Shown: positions 9,188 through 18,480, counted from the first letter of the stretch. The stretch is DNA of 64,000 nucleotides from Pseudomonadota bacterium (GCA_018971485.1 JAGXAQ010000002.1:107706-171705); one strand, 5' to 3'. The notes: a model not told the origin generated them from the sequence alone. Numbers and translations are program-made.

Positions 9188-9307
9188 CGCGAGCAGGGCC
9201 ATGCAAGTACTATTTGCAGACATCAAACAAGATAAAAATAATATTTTATTGAATCAGACGGATAGCCCTTAAAATAATAAAAGGCTAAAAATACCGGCCC
9301 AATCCTC

Positions 9308-9862
9308 CTAATCAAAGGCTGGATTTTTTATGCGTGGCCAATCAAAAAAAGGTCCGGGATCAGTTTTACGGCCTGGGGCAATATCACTGTGCCCAACTAT
9401 TGCCTCAATAGGGTAAAACTGACGAATTGCAAGAACCAAACGTGCAAGTTCCTGATACTGCACCTCCTCAAATGGCAGTTCATCGGAACCCTCAAGTTCA
9501 ATCCCAATTGAAAAATCATTACAGCGCTCTCTTCCCCGCCAACTGGATTGCCCAGCATGCCAAGCCCGATCAAAGCAGGAAACAAACTGGATTATGTCCC
9601 CCGGACGACGTATCAAGAAATGGGCAGACACCCTTAATCCGGTTAATCCTGAATAGAAGGGGTGCGCCCGATGATCCAGCGTATTGGTAAAGAGAGCCTG
9701 GATATCTGTTCCAGAAAAGATCCCTGGTGGCAGACTGATATTATGGATAACAATCAAGGAAACCGAAGTACCCTGGGGGCGAGAATCAAAATTCGGTGAA
9801 ACAACCCGGGTAACACCATCAAGCCATCCATCAAGATCGATGCTCAAAGGACTTCCTGACAC
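9308..9862 (-). CDS. ampD: 1,6-anhydro-N-acetylmuramyl-L-alanine amidase AmpD
   Basis: Cytoplasmic zinc amidase of cell wall recycling; it removes the peptide from anhydro-muropeptides. The amidase-2 fold is recognisable from LIVIHNISLPPG (first zinc His), the substrate region RAWHAGQSSW, IGIELEG, and the C-terminal GHSDIAPGRKTDPGP, which supplies the other zinc His and Asp. The 184 residues match AmpD. The start is the GTG ending at 9862, five bases after GGAGG; no in-frame ATG is available nearby. In enterobacteria AmpD loss derepresses AmpC beta-lactamase; no ampR or ampC is seen here. Confidence 0.94.
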   Translation of the reverse strand: MSGSPLSIDLDGWLDGVTRVVSPNFDSRPQGTSVSLIVIHNISLPPGIFSGTDIQALFTNTLDHRAHPFYSGLTGLRVSAHFLIRRPGDIIQFVSCFDRAWHAGQSSWRGRERCNDFSIGIELEGSDELPFEEVQYQELARLVLAIRQFYPIEAIVGHSDIAPGRKTDPGPFFDWPRIKNPAFD

Positions 9863-10141
9863 AATATCCTCCCTTGTTTATCAGAGCATATCAAAAGATG
9901 TGGCACTTTTACCAGCCTAATTCGGTAGCTGTCTCCTGCTGCCTTAATCTTTCTGGATCGGTCAGGAGACAGGCTTGCGCCAGCTACCCTCCTAAGCCAC
10001 CGGAAGCATGACTCCGTACCCGGCAATTCATGCAGGCAGCCGCATCGTATGCAGCTTCTATTTTCAGGCCAACACTCTCCTTATCTGGCAGCAGACTTTC
10101 ACCGCAAAGCAAGCGCACCCTCTCTTGCCGGCGCACCAAAT
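9863..10141 (-). other. Non-coding stretch with nested inverted repeats upstream of ampD
   Basis: I find no convincing gene in this stretch. It holds strong secondary structure. TGTCTCCTG (9930-9938) pairs perfectly with CAGGAGACA (9963-9971). Flanking this, GGTAGC (9924-9929) pairs with GCTACC (9983-9988). Between the two right arms, read on the minus strand, is GGCGCAAGCC, a small hairpin with a GNRA tetraloop. Together they could form a three-way junction. GCATGA (10006-10011) pairs with TCATGC (10028-10033) further out. It could be an ampD leader or a small RNA. A 68-codon open frame (9984-10190) lacks a ribosome site and runs through the csp terminator. Confidence 0.4.
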
Positions 10142-10172
10142 AAAAACGGGCAGATAATGCCTGCCCGTTTTT
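10142..10172 (-). terminator. Intrinsic terminator of the cold-shock gene
   Basis: CGGGCAG and CTGCCCG form a stem flanked by AAAAA on one side and TTTTT on the other. It lies 36 bases after the csp stop and could terminate transcription in both directions. Confidence 0.85.
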
Positions 10173-10207
10173 ACAGCTTTTCAAAAGCATTTACTATTCG
10201 ATATTAA

Positions 10208-10411
10208 TTATGCGCCACGAATATTCGATGCCTGTTCGCCCTTCGGACCTGTGGTCACATCAAACGTGACCTTCTGGCCTTCCTGGAGAGACTTGAAACC
10301 ACCAGCCTGAATTTGTGAAAAATGAGCAAAAAGATCTTTGCCCCCGTTGTCTGGAGTAATAAAACCAAACCCTTTGGCATCATTAAACCATTTAACTGTA
10401 CCCGTTGCCAT
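10208..10411 (-). CDS. Cold-shock domain protein, CspA family
   Basis: Single-domain RNA chaperone of 67 residues. Both RNA-binding motifs are present: KGFGFITP (RNP1) near residue 13 and DLFAHFSQI (RNP2) near 26. [10 protein letters not shown] is the standard N-terminus. AAAGGAG lies eight bases before the ATG. It is monocistronic: a promoter about 150 bases upstream and a terminator just after the stop bracket it. The family includes both cold-inducible and constitutive members; the long leader favours cold regulation. Confidence 0.95.
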   Translation of the reverse strand: MATGTVKWFNDAKGFGFITPDNGGKDLFAHFSQIQAGGFKSLQEGQKVTFDVTTGPKGEQASNIRGA

Positions 10412-10931
10412 GCAAAATACTCCTTTAATAAGAACAATAACAAATAAAAAACGGCACAGGATAACCCTATGCAGTCTTGAGAATCAAAGGAGGGAAATGG
10501 CGAACTGAAGTACCGACAACGAACCGACTGACAAATTCACTCTCACGACCTTAACTCTTCATCGGGCACTATACAAAAAATATCACTAATAATCAATTCT
10601 TTTATAGAAAAACTAAAGATAACCGATCAATCATGTCCATTTTTAGCAAAATAACAACACCTCATTTTATCCTTGAAAAAGTCAAGCCGGAATACATCTA
10701 ATACCCATATCCAAAAAACCCAAGCATAAAAACAACCCATCCATCTGAAAAATAAAAACAATCAACAAACCATCCCATATAAGAGCCTCTTTCCAAATGT
10801 AACCATAATTGAGCATAAATATCTCTAGGCCTCCTTTCTGGATCATCCGACCGGTAATTGTCATAATCACTTCATTCCATACTTCTCATGCTATTATCAA
10901 ACTACCTGGCAAAACCTTGAGGATGCACTTT
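10412..10931. other. Intergenic region: csp leader and promoter, then AT-rich DNA before glgP
   Basis: This 520-base gap separates the divergent csp and glgP genes. Its left third is the csp 5' leader (about 150 bases to the promoter at 10568-10596). The rest is A+T-rich and holds no gene I can support. An open frame running into glgP from 10809 has untypical composition and no ribosome site, so I treat it as non-coding. I found no convincing -35/-10 pair for glgP, although its promoter must lie here. Confidence 0.6.
10568..10596 (-). promoter_or_regulatory. Sigma-70 promoter of the cold-shock gene
   Basis: On the minus strand TTGATT (10596-10591), 17 bases, then TATAGT (10573-10568). Transcription from about 10561 would give a leader of about 150 bases, similar in length to that of E. 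coli cspA. Confidence 0.7.
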
Positions 10932-13406
10932 ATGTCAAAATCTCCGATTGCCGAACTCAAACCTCTCCATCCTAAGGCTGACACAGAGGCATTAAGTCAT
11001 TCAATCACACAACGGCTTATTTACTCCGTTGGCAAGGATCCTTTGACTGCAACAACCCGGGACTGGTTTTTCAGTCTGGCCTACAGTGTTCGAGAACAGC
11101 TCATAGAACGCTGGATGGAAACCATGCGCCAGTACTACCATCAGGATGTCAAACGCATCTATTACCTGTCCATGGAATTCCTTACCGGACGCAGTTTAAT
11201 TAATAGTCTTCTCAACCTCAATCTGGATGAAGCTTGCCGTGAGGCACTGGCCAAAATCGGACTGGAACTGGAACAAATTGCTGGAATTGAACCGGATGCC
11301 GCGCTTGGTAATGGTGGCCTGGGCCGTCTTGCTGCCTGTTTTCTTGATTCCATGGCCACATTGTCCCTGCCTGGCTATGGATATGGCATCCGATATGAGT
11401 ATGGAATGTTTACCCAAAAAATCGAGGACGGCCTGCAGGTTGAACGTCCTGACAACTGGCTGCGATACGGTAACCCTTGGGAATTCCCACGGCCGGAAGT
11501 GCTTTATCAGGTCCGGTTTTTTGGCCGTTGTGTCAACTATCAGGATGAACAGGGAACAAATCGCTCCTCCTGGATTGAAACGGAAGATGTCCTGGCCATG
11601 GCTTATGACACTCCCATACCGGGATATGGGGGCCACACAGTCAACAACATGAGGCTTTGGACGGCTAAAGGAACACGTGATTTCAATCTTGGCTCTTTCA
11701 ACGAAGGCAACTATATGGGGGCCGTTGAAAACAAATTTAATTCTGAGCTTCTGTCCAAAGTGCTATACCCATCAGACAAAACCTCACTAGGCCGGGAGCT
11801 ACGGCTAAAACAGGAGTATTTTTTCGTCTCCGCTTCCATTCAGGATGTTCTGTACAGGTTTACTAAAATCTTTGATGATTTAAGACTATTACCTGAAAAG
11901 GTCGCCATCCAGTTAAATGATACCCATCCTTCTCTTGGAATTACGGAACTCATGCGTATCCTGGTAGATATTCATCGACTGGAATGGGAGGCGGCCTGGA
12001 ATATTACCAGAAAAATATTCTCTTATACCAATCATACACTCATGCCAGAAGCACTGGAAACCTGGGAAGTCAGACTGTTTGAGACCATGTTACCCAGACA
12101 CCTTCAAATCATCTATGAGATCAATCGAAGATTCCTGGATCACGTGCAGCAGGTATTCCCGGGTAACATTGACATGCAGCGCCGGATATCGCTCATCGAT
12201 GAAAATGATGGGAAACGGGTCCGAATGGCCAATCTGGCAATAGTTGGAAGCCACAAGGTAAATGGTGTCGCCAGCATTCACTCCCAGCTATTGCGTGAGA
12301 AGGTATTTCCAGATTTCAACCAGCTGTTTCCTGATAAATTCATCAACATTACCAATGGAATAACGCAACGGCTCTGGTTTAACCAGGCCAACCCTAAGCT
12401 TGCAGAACTGGTCAGCCAGCATATCGGCACGGACTGGCTTCGGGATCTTGAAAAATTAAGGGCTATTGAACCTTTGGCTGAGCACCCGGATTTTCGTAAG
12501 GCATTCATGAACATCAAACATGAAAACAAAGGTGAACTTCTGGATCTGTTGCGGCTTCACACACCTGTCTCCATTGATCCTCATTCAATGTTTGATGTCC
12601 AGTGTAAACGGATTCATGAATACAAACGTCAGCTTCTTAACCTCCTGCATGTCATTACCAGATATAACCGCCTACGCCGGGGACAAACCACGGGGGTTTC
12701 CCGAACAGTCATTTTCTCAGGTAAGGCAGCCCCAAGCTATACCATAGCCAAACTAATTATCCGCCTGATTCATGATGTCGCTAAAACAGTCAATCATGAT
12801 CTACGCACCCGGGATATGCTAAAAGTTGTTTTCATTGCAAATTATGACGTTTCAACTGCACTAAGACTCATACCGGCCGCTGATCTTTCTGAACAGATTT
12901 CAACCGCAGGAACAGAAGCGTCCGGCACAGGGAACATGAAATTAGCGCTCAACGGGGCCTTAACCATTGGAACCCTTGATGGTGCAAATATTGAAATCCG
13001 GGAGGCAGTCGGTGAAGACAACATCTTTATCTTTGGGCTGGATGCCCTTCAAGTGGAGGATCTTCGCTCACAAGGATACGCATGCCGGGAATATTATCAA
13101 AACAATGATGAACTTAAAGAAGTTATCGATATGATAGAATCGGGTTATTTCTGCCCACAAGAACCAGACCGATACAAGCCCCTTATCAATAACCTGTTCT
13201 CAAGCAATGATCATTATCTGCTCATGGCTGATTATGCTTCCTATATCCATTGCCAGGATAAAGTTGACAATCTGTACTCCCAACCTGAAGACTGGACAAA
13301 GCAGGCTATTCTTAACACCGCCAGAATGGGTTATTTCAGTAGCGACAGAGCCATTCGAGAATACGCCAAACTAATTTGGAACATCGAGCCAGTTCAGGTT
13401 AGTTAA
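10932..13406 (+). CDS. glgP: Glycogen/starch/alpha-glucan phosphorylase
   Basis: Releases glucose-1-phosphate from storage glucan; a PLP enzyme of the GT35 family. MEFLTGRSLINSLLNL and NGGLGRLAACFLDSMATL are family signatures in the N-terminal half. The C-terminal GTEASGTGNMKLALNG carries the PLP-binding lysine. The 824 residues match the family. I start at the ATG at 10932, nine bases after GAGG and at the usual N-terminus; upstream in-frame codons look non-coding. No other glycogen genes are in the window. Its stop overlaps the stop of the convergent pilR by four bases (TTAA). Confidence 0.94.
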   Translation: MSKSPIAELKPLHPKADTEALSHSITQRLIYSVGKDPLTATTRDWFFSLAYSVREQLIERWMETMRQYYHQDVKRIYYLSMEFLTGRSLINSLLNLNLDEACREALAKIGLELEQIAGIEPDAALGNGGLGRLAACFLDSMATLSLPGYGYGIRYEYGMFTQKIEDGLQVERPDNWLRYGNPWEFPRPEVLYQVRFFGRCVNYQDEQGTNRSSWIETEDVLAMAYDTPIPGYGGHTVNNMRLWTAKGTRDFNLGSFNEGNYMGAVENKFNSELLSKVLYPSDKTSLGRELRLKQEYFFVSASIQDVLYRFTKIFDDLRLLPEKVAIQLNDTHPSLGITELMRILVDIHRLEWEAAWNITRKIFSYTNHTLMPEALETWEVRLFETMLPRHLQIIYEINRRFLDHVQQVFPGNIDMQRRISLIDENDGKRVRMANLAIVGSHKVNGVASIHSQLLREKVFPDFNQLFPDKFINITNGITQRLWFNQANPKLAELVSQHIGTDWLRDLEKLRAIEPLAEHPDFRKAFMNIKHENKGELLDLLRLHTPVSIDPHSMFDVQCKRIHEYKRQLLNLLHVITRYNRLRRGQTTGVSRTVIFSGKAAPSYTIAKLIIRLIHDVAKTVNHDLRTRDMLKVVFIANYDVSTALRLIPAADLSEQISTAGTEASGTGNMKLALNGALTIGTLDGANIEIREAVGEDNIFIFGLDALQVEDLRSQGYACREYYQNNDELKEVIDMIESGYFCPQEPDRYKPLINNLFSSNDHYLLMADYASYIHCQDKVDNLYSQPEDWTKQAILNTARMGYFSSDRAIREYAKLIWNIEPVQVS

Positions 13407-14746
13407 TCCAACCCGAGACGCTCAAGTCGATAGCGCAAGGAACGGAAAGTAATCCCAAGCAGCCTGGCTGCTGCCGTCTTGTTCTGTCCGGTGGATTCCA
13501 GGGCACAGAGCAAAGCTTCCCGCTCCACCTGATCCAGATAAGGCTGAAGAGGCCATTTACTGCCTGGAAGCACCTGCTGCGAAAATCCATCCTCTGTAAA
13601 CAAGTGCAGATCAGCTACATCAATGAGCCCTTGCCCACAAAGGGCCATGGCTCGCTCCAGGATATTTTCAAGCTCACGGACATTACCTGGAAAATCATAG
13701 CTAGCTAGCGCAGCTACGGCTTCTGGGGTTAACCGGGGGGGAATAATACCTGCCTGCAATGCCAAACGATCAAGAAGCCGATTGGCCAGCAAGGGGATAT
13801 CTTCTGGCATTTCACGCAGGCTAGGCATTCTGATCTCAATAACATTGAGACGATAATATAAATCCTGACGGAATATCCGCTTCTCGACACATTCGCTCAG
13901 TTTCTGGTTCGTCGCGCTGATAATCCTGACATCAGCAGGTTCCTCCTGTGTCGCCCCTACTTTCCTGACCCGTTTTTCTTGAATGACCCGTAACAGCTTA
14001 ACCTGCATGGAAAGGGGAAGATCAGCCACCTCATCCAGAAAAAGGGTCCCTCCATCTGCAGCCTGATAAAATCCGTCTCGATCACTATCTGCACCGGTAA
14101 ACGCACCCTTTCTGTAACCAAAAAATTCACTCTCCATCAAATTTTCAGGGATGGCGCCACAATTAACGGCAATAAAGGGCTTATCACGACGGGCTCCTTG
14201 AAAATGCACAAGACGGGCAGCCATCTCCTTGCCGCTTCCGGATTCTCCTGTAACATGAACTGGAGCCTGGCTTCGAGCTACCTTGTCTATTAATGCACGA
14301 ACCTGTCTTATCGAAACTGAATCACCCAATAACTCTCGCTGATCTATCACTGCATTTGCAGAAGGAAGGTTAAGCGCAGTCTTGACAAGGGAGCGAAGCT
14401 GATCCAGCTTGACTGGCTTTGCCAGATAATCAAATGCTCCTTCTTTCAATGCCGAAATGGCATTTTCCATACTTCCATGCGCTGTAATAACTGCAACCGG
14501 GATATCCGGATGCTGTTTAAACAGGTACCGAACAAGATCCAGCCCGCTCCCATCGGGTAAACGCATATCTGTAAGGCAGATTGCGTAAGTCCGCTTGACC
14601 AGAAATTCCCGCGCTTCGCGCACTGTTCCAGCTCCATCAGTCTGAACCCCCATGCGCAACAAGGTCAGTTCCAGCAGTTCCCGAATGTCTGCTTCATCAT
14701 CCACAATCAAGGCACGAGGTGGGCTTCCCTCAACCGGATTCAGCAT
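13403..14746 (-). CDS. pilR: Sigma-54-dependent response regulator PilR
   Basis: NtrC-type activator, the partner of PilS. Three domains are seen: a receiver (residues 12-125, phospho-acceptor Asp in LTDMRLPDGSG, conserved Lys in LAKPVK), an AAA+ ATPase (Walker A GESGSGKE near 165, the sigma-54 contact GAFTGA near 210, GTLFLDEVADLP as Walker B), and a C-terminal Fis-type helix-turn-helix (TAAARLLGITFRSLRYRL). GGGAGGG precedes the ATG. It overlaps pilS by seven bases. The pilSR assignment over other NtrC-like pairs rests on PilS's membrane topology and is supported by fimV elsewhere in the window. Its usual target, pilin transcription, is not visible here. Confidence 0.88.
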   Translation of the reverse strand: MLNPVEGSPPRALIVDDEADIRELLELTLLRMGVQTDGAGTVREAREFLVKRTYAICLTDMRLPDGSGLDLVRYLFKQHPDIPVAVITAHGSMENAISALKEGAFDYLAKPVKLDQLRSLVKTALNLPSANAVIDQRELLGDSVSIRQVRALIDKVARSQAPVHVTGESGSGKEMAARLVHFQGARRDKPFIAVNCGAIPENLMESEFFGYRKGAFTGADSDRDGFYQAADGGTLFLDEVADLPLSMQVKLLRVIQEKRVRKVGATQEEPADVRIISATNQKLSECVEKRIFRQDLYYRLNVIEIRMPSLREMPEDIPLLANRLLDRLALQAGIIPPRLTPEAVAALASYDFPGNVRELENILERAMALCGQGLIDVADLHLFTEDGFSQQVLPGSKWPLQPYLDQVEREALLCALESTGQNKTAAARLLGITFRSLRYRLERLGLD

Positions 14747-16347
14747 GCTCCCTCCCTTGAACTCAAACGAAACACCCCGCCAGGTTCGTTACCTACATAA
14801 TGCAAGGCCGCTCCATTGGCTTCGCTAATTTCCCTGGCCAGATACAGGCCCAAACCCGTACCGGTTGGCACAGTAGTATAAAATGGTTCAAACAACTGAG
14901 GCACCTGGGCATCCGTTACACCAATTCCATCATCACGAACCTCAATATGAACCTGCTCCAGGTTCTTTTGAACATAGCTTCTAAGACACACACTGCCCTT
15001 TTTACCCCGACTATGACGCCATGCATTCTGGCACAGGTTCCATAAGATCTGATACAGGTGGTTTTCATCAAAACACAATACGGGAGCACCCTGAACTTCT
15101 ATACAAAGACCAGACGGATCAATTTTTTCAATCTGACAAAACTCTGAACCAAAATGCTTGAGCCAGTGAGCAAGCCAAATCGTCTTGCGCTCGCTACGAT
15201 CATGTTTATTCAAATACAGGACATCCTTGACGATTTTTTCGATACGCTGTGTATTGGTCTGGACTATCTGAAGCAGACGGCGCATATCCTCACGTTTGCC
15301 CAATTCTTCTCCCAGCAACTCTCCGGCATGACTAATCGCACTCAGAGGATTACGAATTTCATGTGCAATATTCATGGTCAGGCGGCCCAACGCAGCTAAT
15401 TTGATTTGCTGGGCCTGAGCCTGCAGCTTTGTCAAATTATCAAGATAGGCCACAATCACCTGTTGTTCCCCACGGCCTGCACGGACAAAACGTGTCCTGA
15501 CTTGCTGGTTATCAGGCAAGACCAAGGATGGCAATATTTTGTCAGGGGCATTTTGCCAGATCCGGATATGTTCGATGAGTGGATCAGGGCAACGCTTGCT
15601 GACTAGACCTTCCATCGGCCTGAACATGCCAAGCATCTGGACAGCCTGTTTATTACACTGCCTGATCTGATGTTGCGCATCAAGAACCAGAACTCCATCT
15701 TGCATATCTTCGATAATCAGCTGATTAATGGTTGCCAGGCTTGCCAAATCGGCACTTTGCTTTCGGGTGAGCTGCTCACTTTTACCTAAACGAATACTTA
15801 AAACGCTTGCCAAACCCGATACAGCAAAAAAACTAAGACTGAGTAAACCGGTATAAACCAGGCTACCCATGCCCGCATGATAAAAACAAATCTGCCAGAC
15901 CTGCCCGACCAGAATAAGGATTGTCGCAAATGCAGCATAAAACATGGCGTAGCGTTCATTCCCAAACAGTCCGACTGCTGCAAGCGAAATAGTCATGAGC
16001 ACGCCCATGCCCGACAGAATTCCGCCACTTGTTTCCATCAGAAAAAAGATACAGATCAGATCCGTAATCATCTGCATATGAAGTTGGAACAGGTAGCCAG
16101 GCCAACGGGAGCTAACAGTCAGGGTCAAAAGTGCACTACAGAGAAGGTATACATCACTAATCAGAAAAAACTGTTCGGGATGCTGGGACCCAAAAGTCAG
16201 GATTGAGCCAAAAAAACTGGATGTGACAACCAACGTGGCTGCAATAACCAGGCGATACAGATTAAAGTACTGCAGAAAACGCCAGTGCGTATCCGGGTTA
16301 TCCACCACGCTCATCATGGGCTCGGTTACTTGCATCCCTTCCCGCAC
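14740..16347 (-). CDS. pilS: Membrane sensor histidine kinase PilS
   Basis: Phosphorylates PilR. Six hydrophobic segments fill residues 25-190, as in PilS. A PAS-like domain follows (DMQDGVLVLDAQHQIRQCN), then the dimerisation domain with the phospho-acceptor His in NIAHEIRNPLSAISHAGE (near 330). The ATP-binding domain has an N box (LWNLCQNAWRHS), G1 (RDDGIGV) and G2 (GTGLGLYLAREI). The longest reading starts at a GTG ending at 16347 with AAGGA just in front. An ATG four codons later (16335) is the alternative. The 3' end overlaps pilR, so the two are translationally coupled. Confidence 0.88.
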   Translation of the reverse strand: MREGMQVTEPMMSVVDNPDTHWRFLQYFNLYRLVIAATLVVTSSFFGSILTFGSQHPEQFFLISDVYLLCSALLTLTVSSRWPGYLFQLHMQMITDLICIFFLMETSGGILSGMGVLMTISLAAVGLFGNERYAMFYAAFATILILVGQVWQICFYHAGMGSLVYTGLLSLSFFAVSGLASVLSIRLGKSEQLTRKQSADLASLATINQLIIEDMQDGVLVLDAQHQIRQCNKQAVQMLGMFRPMEGLVSKRCPDPLIEHIRIWQNAPDKILPSLVLPDNQQVRTRFVRAGRGEQQVIVAYLDNLTKLQAQAQQIKLAALGRLTMNIAHEIRNPLSAISHAGELLGEELGKREDMRRLLQIVQTNTQRIEKIVKDVLYLNKHDRSERKTIWLAHWLKHFGSEFCQIEKIDPSGLCIEVQGAPVLCFDENHLYQILWNLCQNAWRHSRGKKGSVCLRSYVQKNLEQVHIEVRDDGIGVTDAQVPQLFEPFYTTVPTGTGLGLYLAREISEANGAALHYVGNEPGGVFRLSSREGAC

Positions 16348-16374
16348 TATCCTTATTTTAGGAAAACCACATCA

Positions 16375-16608
16375 TCAACCTTCTGCCAAATGCCGATGTT
16401 CTTCGCAACAATACGACTGCTGTTTGCCCATAACACTATCCGACACTTGGACATACACCTTACACCAGGAACATTGCACCATAGACATCAGTCTTTTATC
16501 AGAATCATTCTGAGTGGTCTTTCTGAATGACCGGGCACGACTGTTGACATGCTTAACAACACGGAAAGCCAGCCACAGCAAGAGGATAAATTCAATAAGC
16601 CTGATCAA
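16375..16608 (-). CDS. PP0621-family small membrane-anchored zinc-ribbon protein
   Basis: A 77-residue protein with one N-terminal membrane helix (residues 3-18, LIEFILLLWLAFRVV), a basic linker, and a C-terminal CSWCKVYV...YCCEEH motif that could bind zinc. Proteins of this shape are commonly found just upstream of pilS-pilR in betaproteobacteria, as here (27 bases away, same strand). The function is unknown. The start is a TTG ending at 16608, behind GGATAG; no in-frame ATG lies upstream. Confidence 0.7.
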   Translation of the reverse strand: MIRLIEFILLLWLAFRVVKHVNSRARSFRKTTQNDSDKRLMSMVQCSWCKVYVQVSDSVMGKQQSYCCEEHRHLAEG

Positions 16609-16747
16609 TAGACTATCCAGTAAAACCGTATCTAATTATGCTATGCAAGGGTACTGCTTTTCATGACCTGATGCAATCTTTGGCTGGTCGCGAAAATATC
16701 CTCAGTCAGCTATAATGGTTCATTAAACATTGACTGGTTCAAACCTC

Positions 16748-17119
16748 ATGGAAATTCACAAAGAATTTTCTTTTGATGCGGCACACAGGCTACCTAACCT
16801 ACCCGAAACACATAAATGTAGCCGCTTGCATGGCCACACGTACAGGTTTAGTGTCCATCTGAATGGGCCCGTTCAGGTTTCCACTGGATGGGTCATGGAC
16901 TTCGCCTCCATCAAGGAAGCAGTTAAACCCATTCTGGATCAGCTTGATCATTATTATCTAAATGATATCAATGGATTAAGCAACCCAACAAGCGAAAATC
17001 TAGCCCGATGGATTTGGACCAGCCTAAAAAAAAGCCTACCCCAGCTTAGCAAGATTACAGTATGGGAAACCTGTACTGCCGGATGCACTTATCAGGGTGA
17101 GGATGAAACGATCGACTAG
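16748..17119 (+). CDS. queD: 6-carboxytetrahydropterin synthase QueD
   Basis: Converts dihydroneopterin triphosphate to 6-carboxytetrahydropterin in queuosine synthesis. The zinc histidines are in FDAAHRL and RLHGHTYR, and the catalytic cysteine is in HKCSRLHGH. WVMDFASIK and the C-terminal VWETCTAGCTY are also family features. The 123 residues fit. I use the ATG at 16748, which gives the usual N-terminus MEIHKEFSFDAAHRL; the ribosome site is poor. A TATAAT at 16711-16716 may be the -10 of its promoter, though no good -35 is visible. No other queuosine genes are in the window. Confidence 0.93.
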   Translation: MEIHKEFSFDAAHRLPNLPETHKCSRLHGHTYRFSVHLNGPVQVSTGWVMDFASIKEAVKPILDQLDHYYLNDINGLSNPTSENLARWIWTSLKKSLPQLSKITVWETCTAGCTYQGEDETID

Positions 17120-17182
17120 CCCATCGCCAGATAAAAGCCAATAACGTCATGTAAAGGGTAAAGCCGCCCTTAACACAGGGTC

Positions 17183-17259
17183 TGGTCGGGGTAGCAGGAT
17201 TTGAACCTGCGGCCTCTTCGTCCCGAACGAAGCGCGCTACCAGGCTGCGCCATACCCCG
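17183..17259 (-). tRNA. tRNA-Pro(CGG)
   Basis: The minus strand folds into a full cloverleaf: acceptor CGGGGTA/TACCCCG, D stem GCGC/GCGC, anticodon stem CTTCG/CGAAG around the loop TTCGGGA (anticodon CGG), T stem GCAGG/CCTGC with TTCAAAT. The discriminator is A and the CCA end is encoded. Length 77. Confidence 0.97.
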
Positions 17260-17299
17260 AAGTAAAACAAACTACCCCGCCTGGAACCAGGGAAACACA

Positions 17300-18265
17300 T
17301 TAATGCTGACGAACTACCGCAAATTCTGTCAATTTTAACAAAGAATCCTTAAAAACTGAATTGGGCAATTCTAACAAGGCCTGTCTTGCCTGCTCTGCAT
17401 GTACTTTGGCTTCGACAACAGTTCGACTAATCGCACCTGTTCTTTCAATCGCCGCCATAATTTCTGGTAGATTATGCAACCCGCCAGTTTCAATAGTATG
17501 GCGAATCGCGGCAGCCTCTTCAGGTGTACCATTATGCATGGCATGAAGCAAAGGAAAGGTTGGTTTGCCTTCTGCCAGATCATCACCAATATTCTTACCG
17601 GTAAGTTCAGACTCACCTGAATAATCCAGGGCATCATCCACCAACTGAAAGGCTATACCTAGATGCATGCCATACTTGCCCAGCGGCCCCTCAAATTCCT
17701 TTCTATGGGCAACAATCGCTCCAAGACGAGCCGATGCAGAAAAAAGCTTGGCAGTTTTATACTGAATCACCTGCAAATAACGTGTCTCATCCAAATCCGC
17801 ATCATGACAGTTCAAAAGCTGAAGCACTTCACCTTCAGCAATCACGTTTGTCGTTTCGGCAAGCACTTCCATCACTTTAGGTTCATCAATTGCCACCATC
17901 ATCTGAAATGCCCTTGAATACAGAAAATCTCCAACCAGTACACTCGCCGCATTTCCAAATAAGGAGTTGGCGGTAACTTTGCCACGTCGCATCTCAGACT
18001 CATCCACCACATCATCATGCAAAAGCGTTGCCGTATGAATGAATTCAACAATAGCTGCAAGGCCATGATGTGCCTCACCTTGATAATTACATGAGCGTGC
18101 AGCAAGCAAGACAAGAGCAGGCCTTAACCGCTTTCCACCACTGTGAATAATATATTCTGCGACCTGCCTAACCAGAACGACATCGGAATACAGGGACTTT
18201 CGTATCAATTCATCGACCGCACCCATATCTGTTTTGATACACTCAAGTATTGCCTGAACACTCAT
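17300..18265 (-). CDS. ispB: Octaprenyl diphosphate synthase
   Basis: Trans-polyprenyl synthase that builds the ubiquinone side chain. The first aspartate-rich motif is [15 protein letters not shown] (near residue 83) and the second is [10 protein letters not shown] (near 208). [12 protein letters not shown] near 44 binds the substrate diphosphate. The 321 residues match IspB. It lies back to back with rplU, the usual arrangement in beta- and gammaproteobacteria, and tRNA-Pro follows it. The chain length of the product (often 8 in this class) cannot be read from sequence with certainty. Confidence 0.92.
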   Translation of the reverse strand: MSVQAILECIKTDMGAVDELIRKSLYSDVVLVRQVAEYIIHSGGKRLRPALVLLAARSCNYQGEAHHGLAAIVEFIHTATLLHDDVVDESEMRRGKVTANSLFGNAASVLVGDFLYSRAFQMMVAIDEPKVMEVLAETTNVIAEGEVLQLLNCHDADLDETRYLQVIQYKTAKLFSASARLGAIVAHRKEFEGPLGKYGMHLGIAFQLVDDALDYSGESELTGKNIGDDLAEGKPTFPLLHAMHNGTPEEAAAIRHTIETGGLHNLPEIMAAIERTGAISRTVVEAKVHAEQARQALLELPNSVFKDSLLKLTEFAVVRQH

Positions 18266-18381
18266 GTCGTTATTAATCCTGAAGTTACAGTTACACAGTT
18301 ACACGGGGGCAAAATCCTGCCTAGAATAACCACTCATCCCCCAACCTGCAAGACAGCCTGTCCTAACCAATTAGCCTGATG

Positions 18382-18387
18382 ATTATA
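18382..18387 (-). promoter_or_regulatory. Probable -10 of the ispB promoter
   Basis: A perfect TATAAT on the minus strand, about 117 bases before the ispB start. The -35 region (TGTATA at 17 bases spacing) is weak. The leader between contains three GTTACA units (18284-18304 on the plus strand). Confidence 0.4.
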
Positions 18388-18480
18388 TCTAATTGAAAGC
18401 CCGGTATACACAAATGCAGATCAAATTGTCCTTTTTGAAAGATCATTATTTCTCCGATCTTTCCAAGAAAACAGAAGGTT

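Noticed and set aside
9955..9990. GGTCAGGAGACAGGC on the plus strand resembles the B12 box of cobalamin riboswitches.
   Set aside because: The preceding core of a cobalamin riboswitch (the CCCGCAAC-containing junction) is not present, and no plus-strand gene follows. The match is explained by the TGTCTCCTG/CAGGAGACA stem.
9984..10190. 68-codon minus-strand open frame between ampD and csp.
   Set aside because: It starts on the wrong side of the csp terminator, runs through the hairpin, has no ribosome site and resembles no family I know.
10809..10931. N-terminal extension of glgP by 41 codons.
   Set aside because: The extra residues do not match glycogen phosphorylases, and the GAGG site fits the ATG at 10932.
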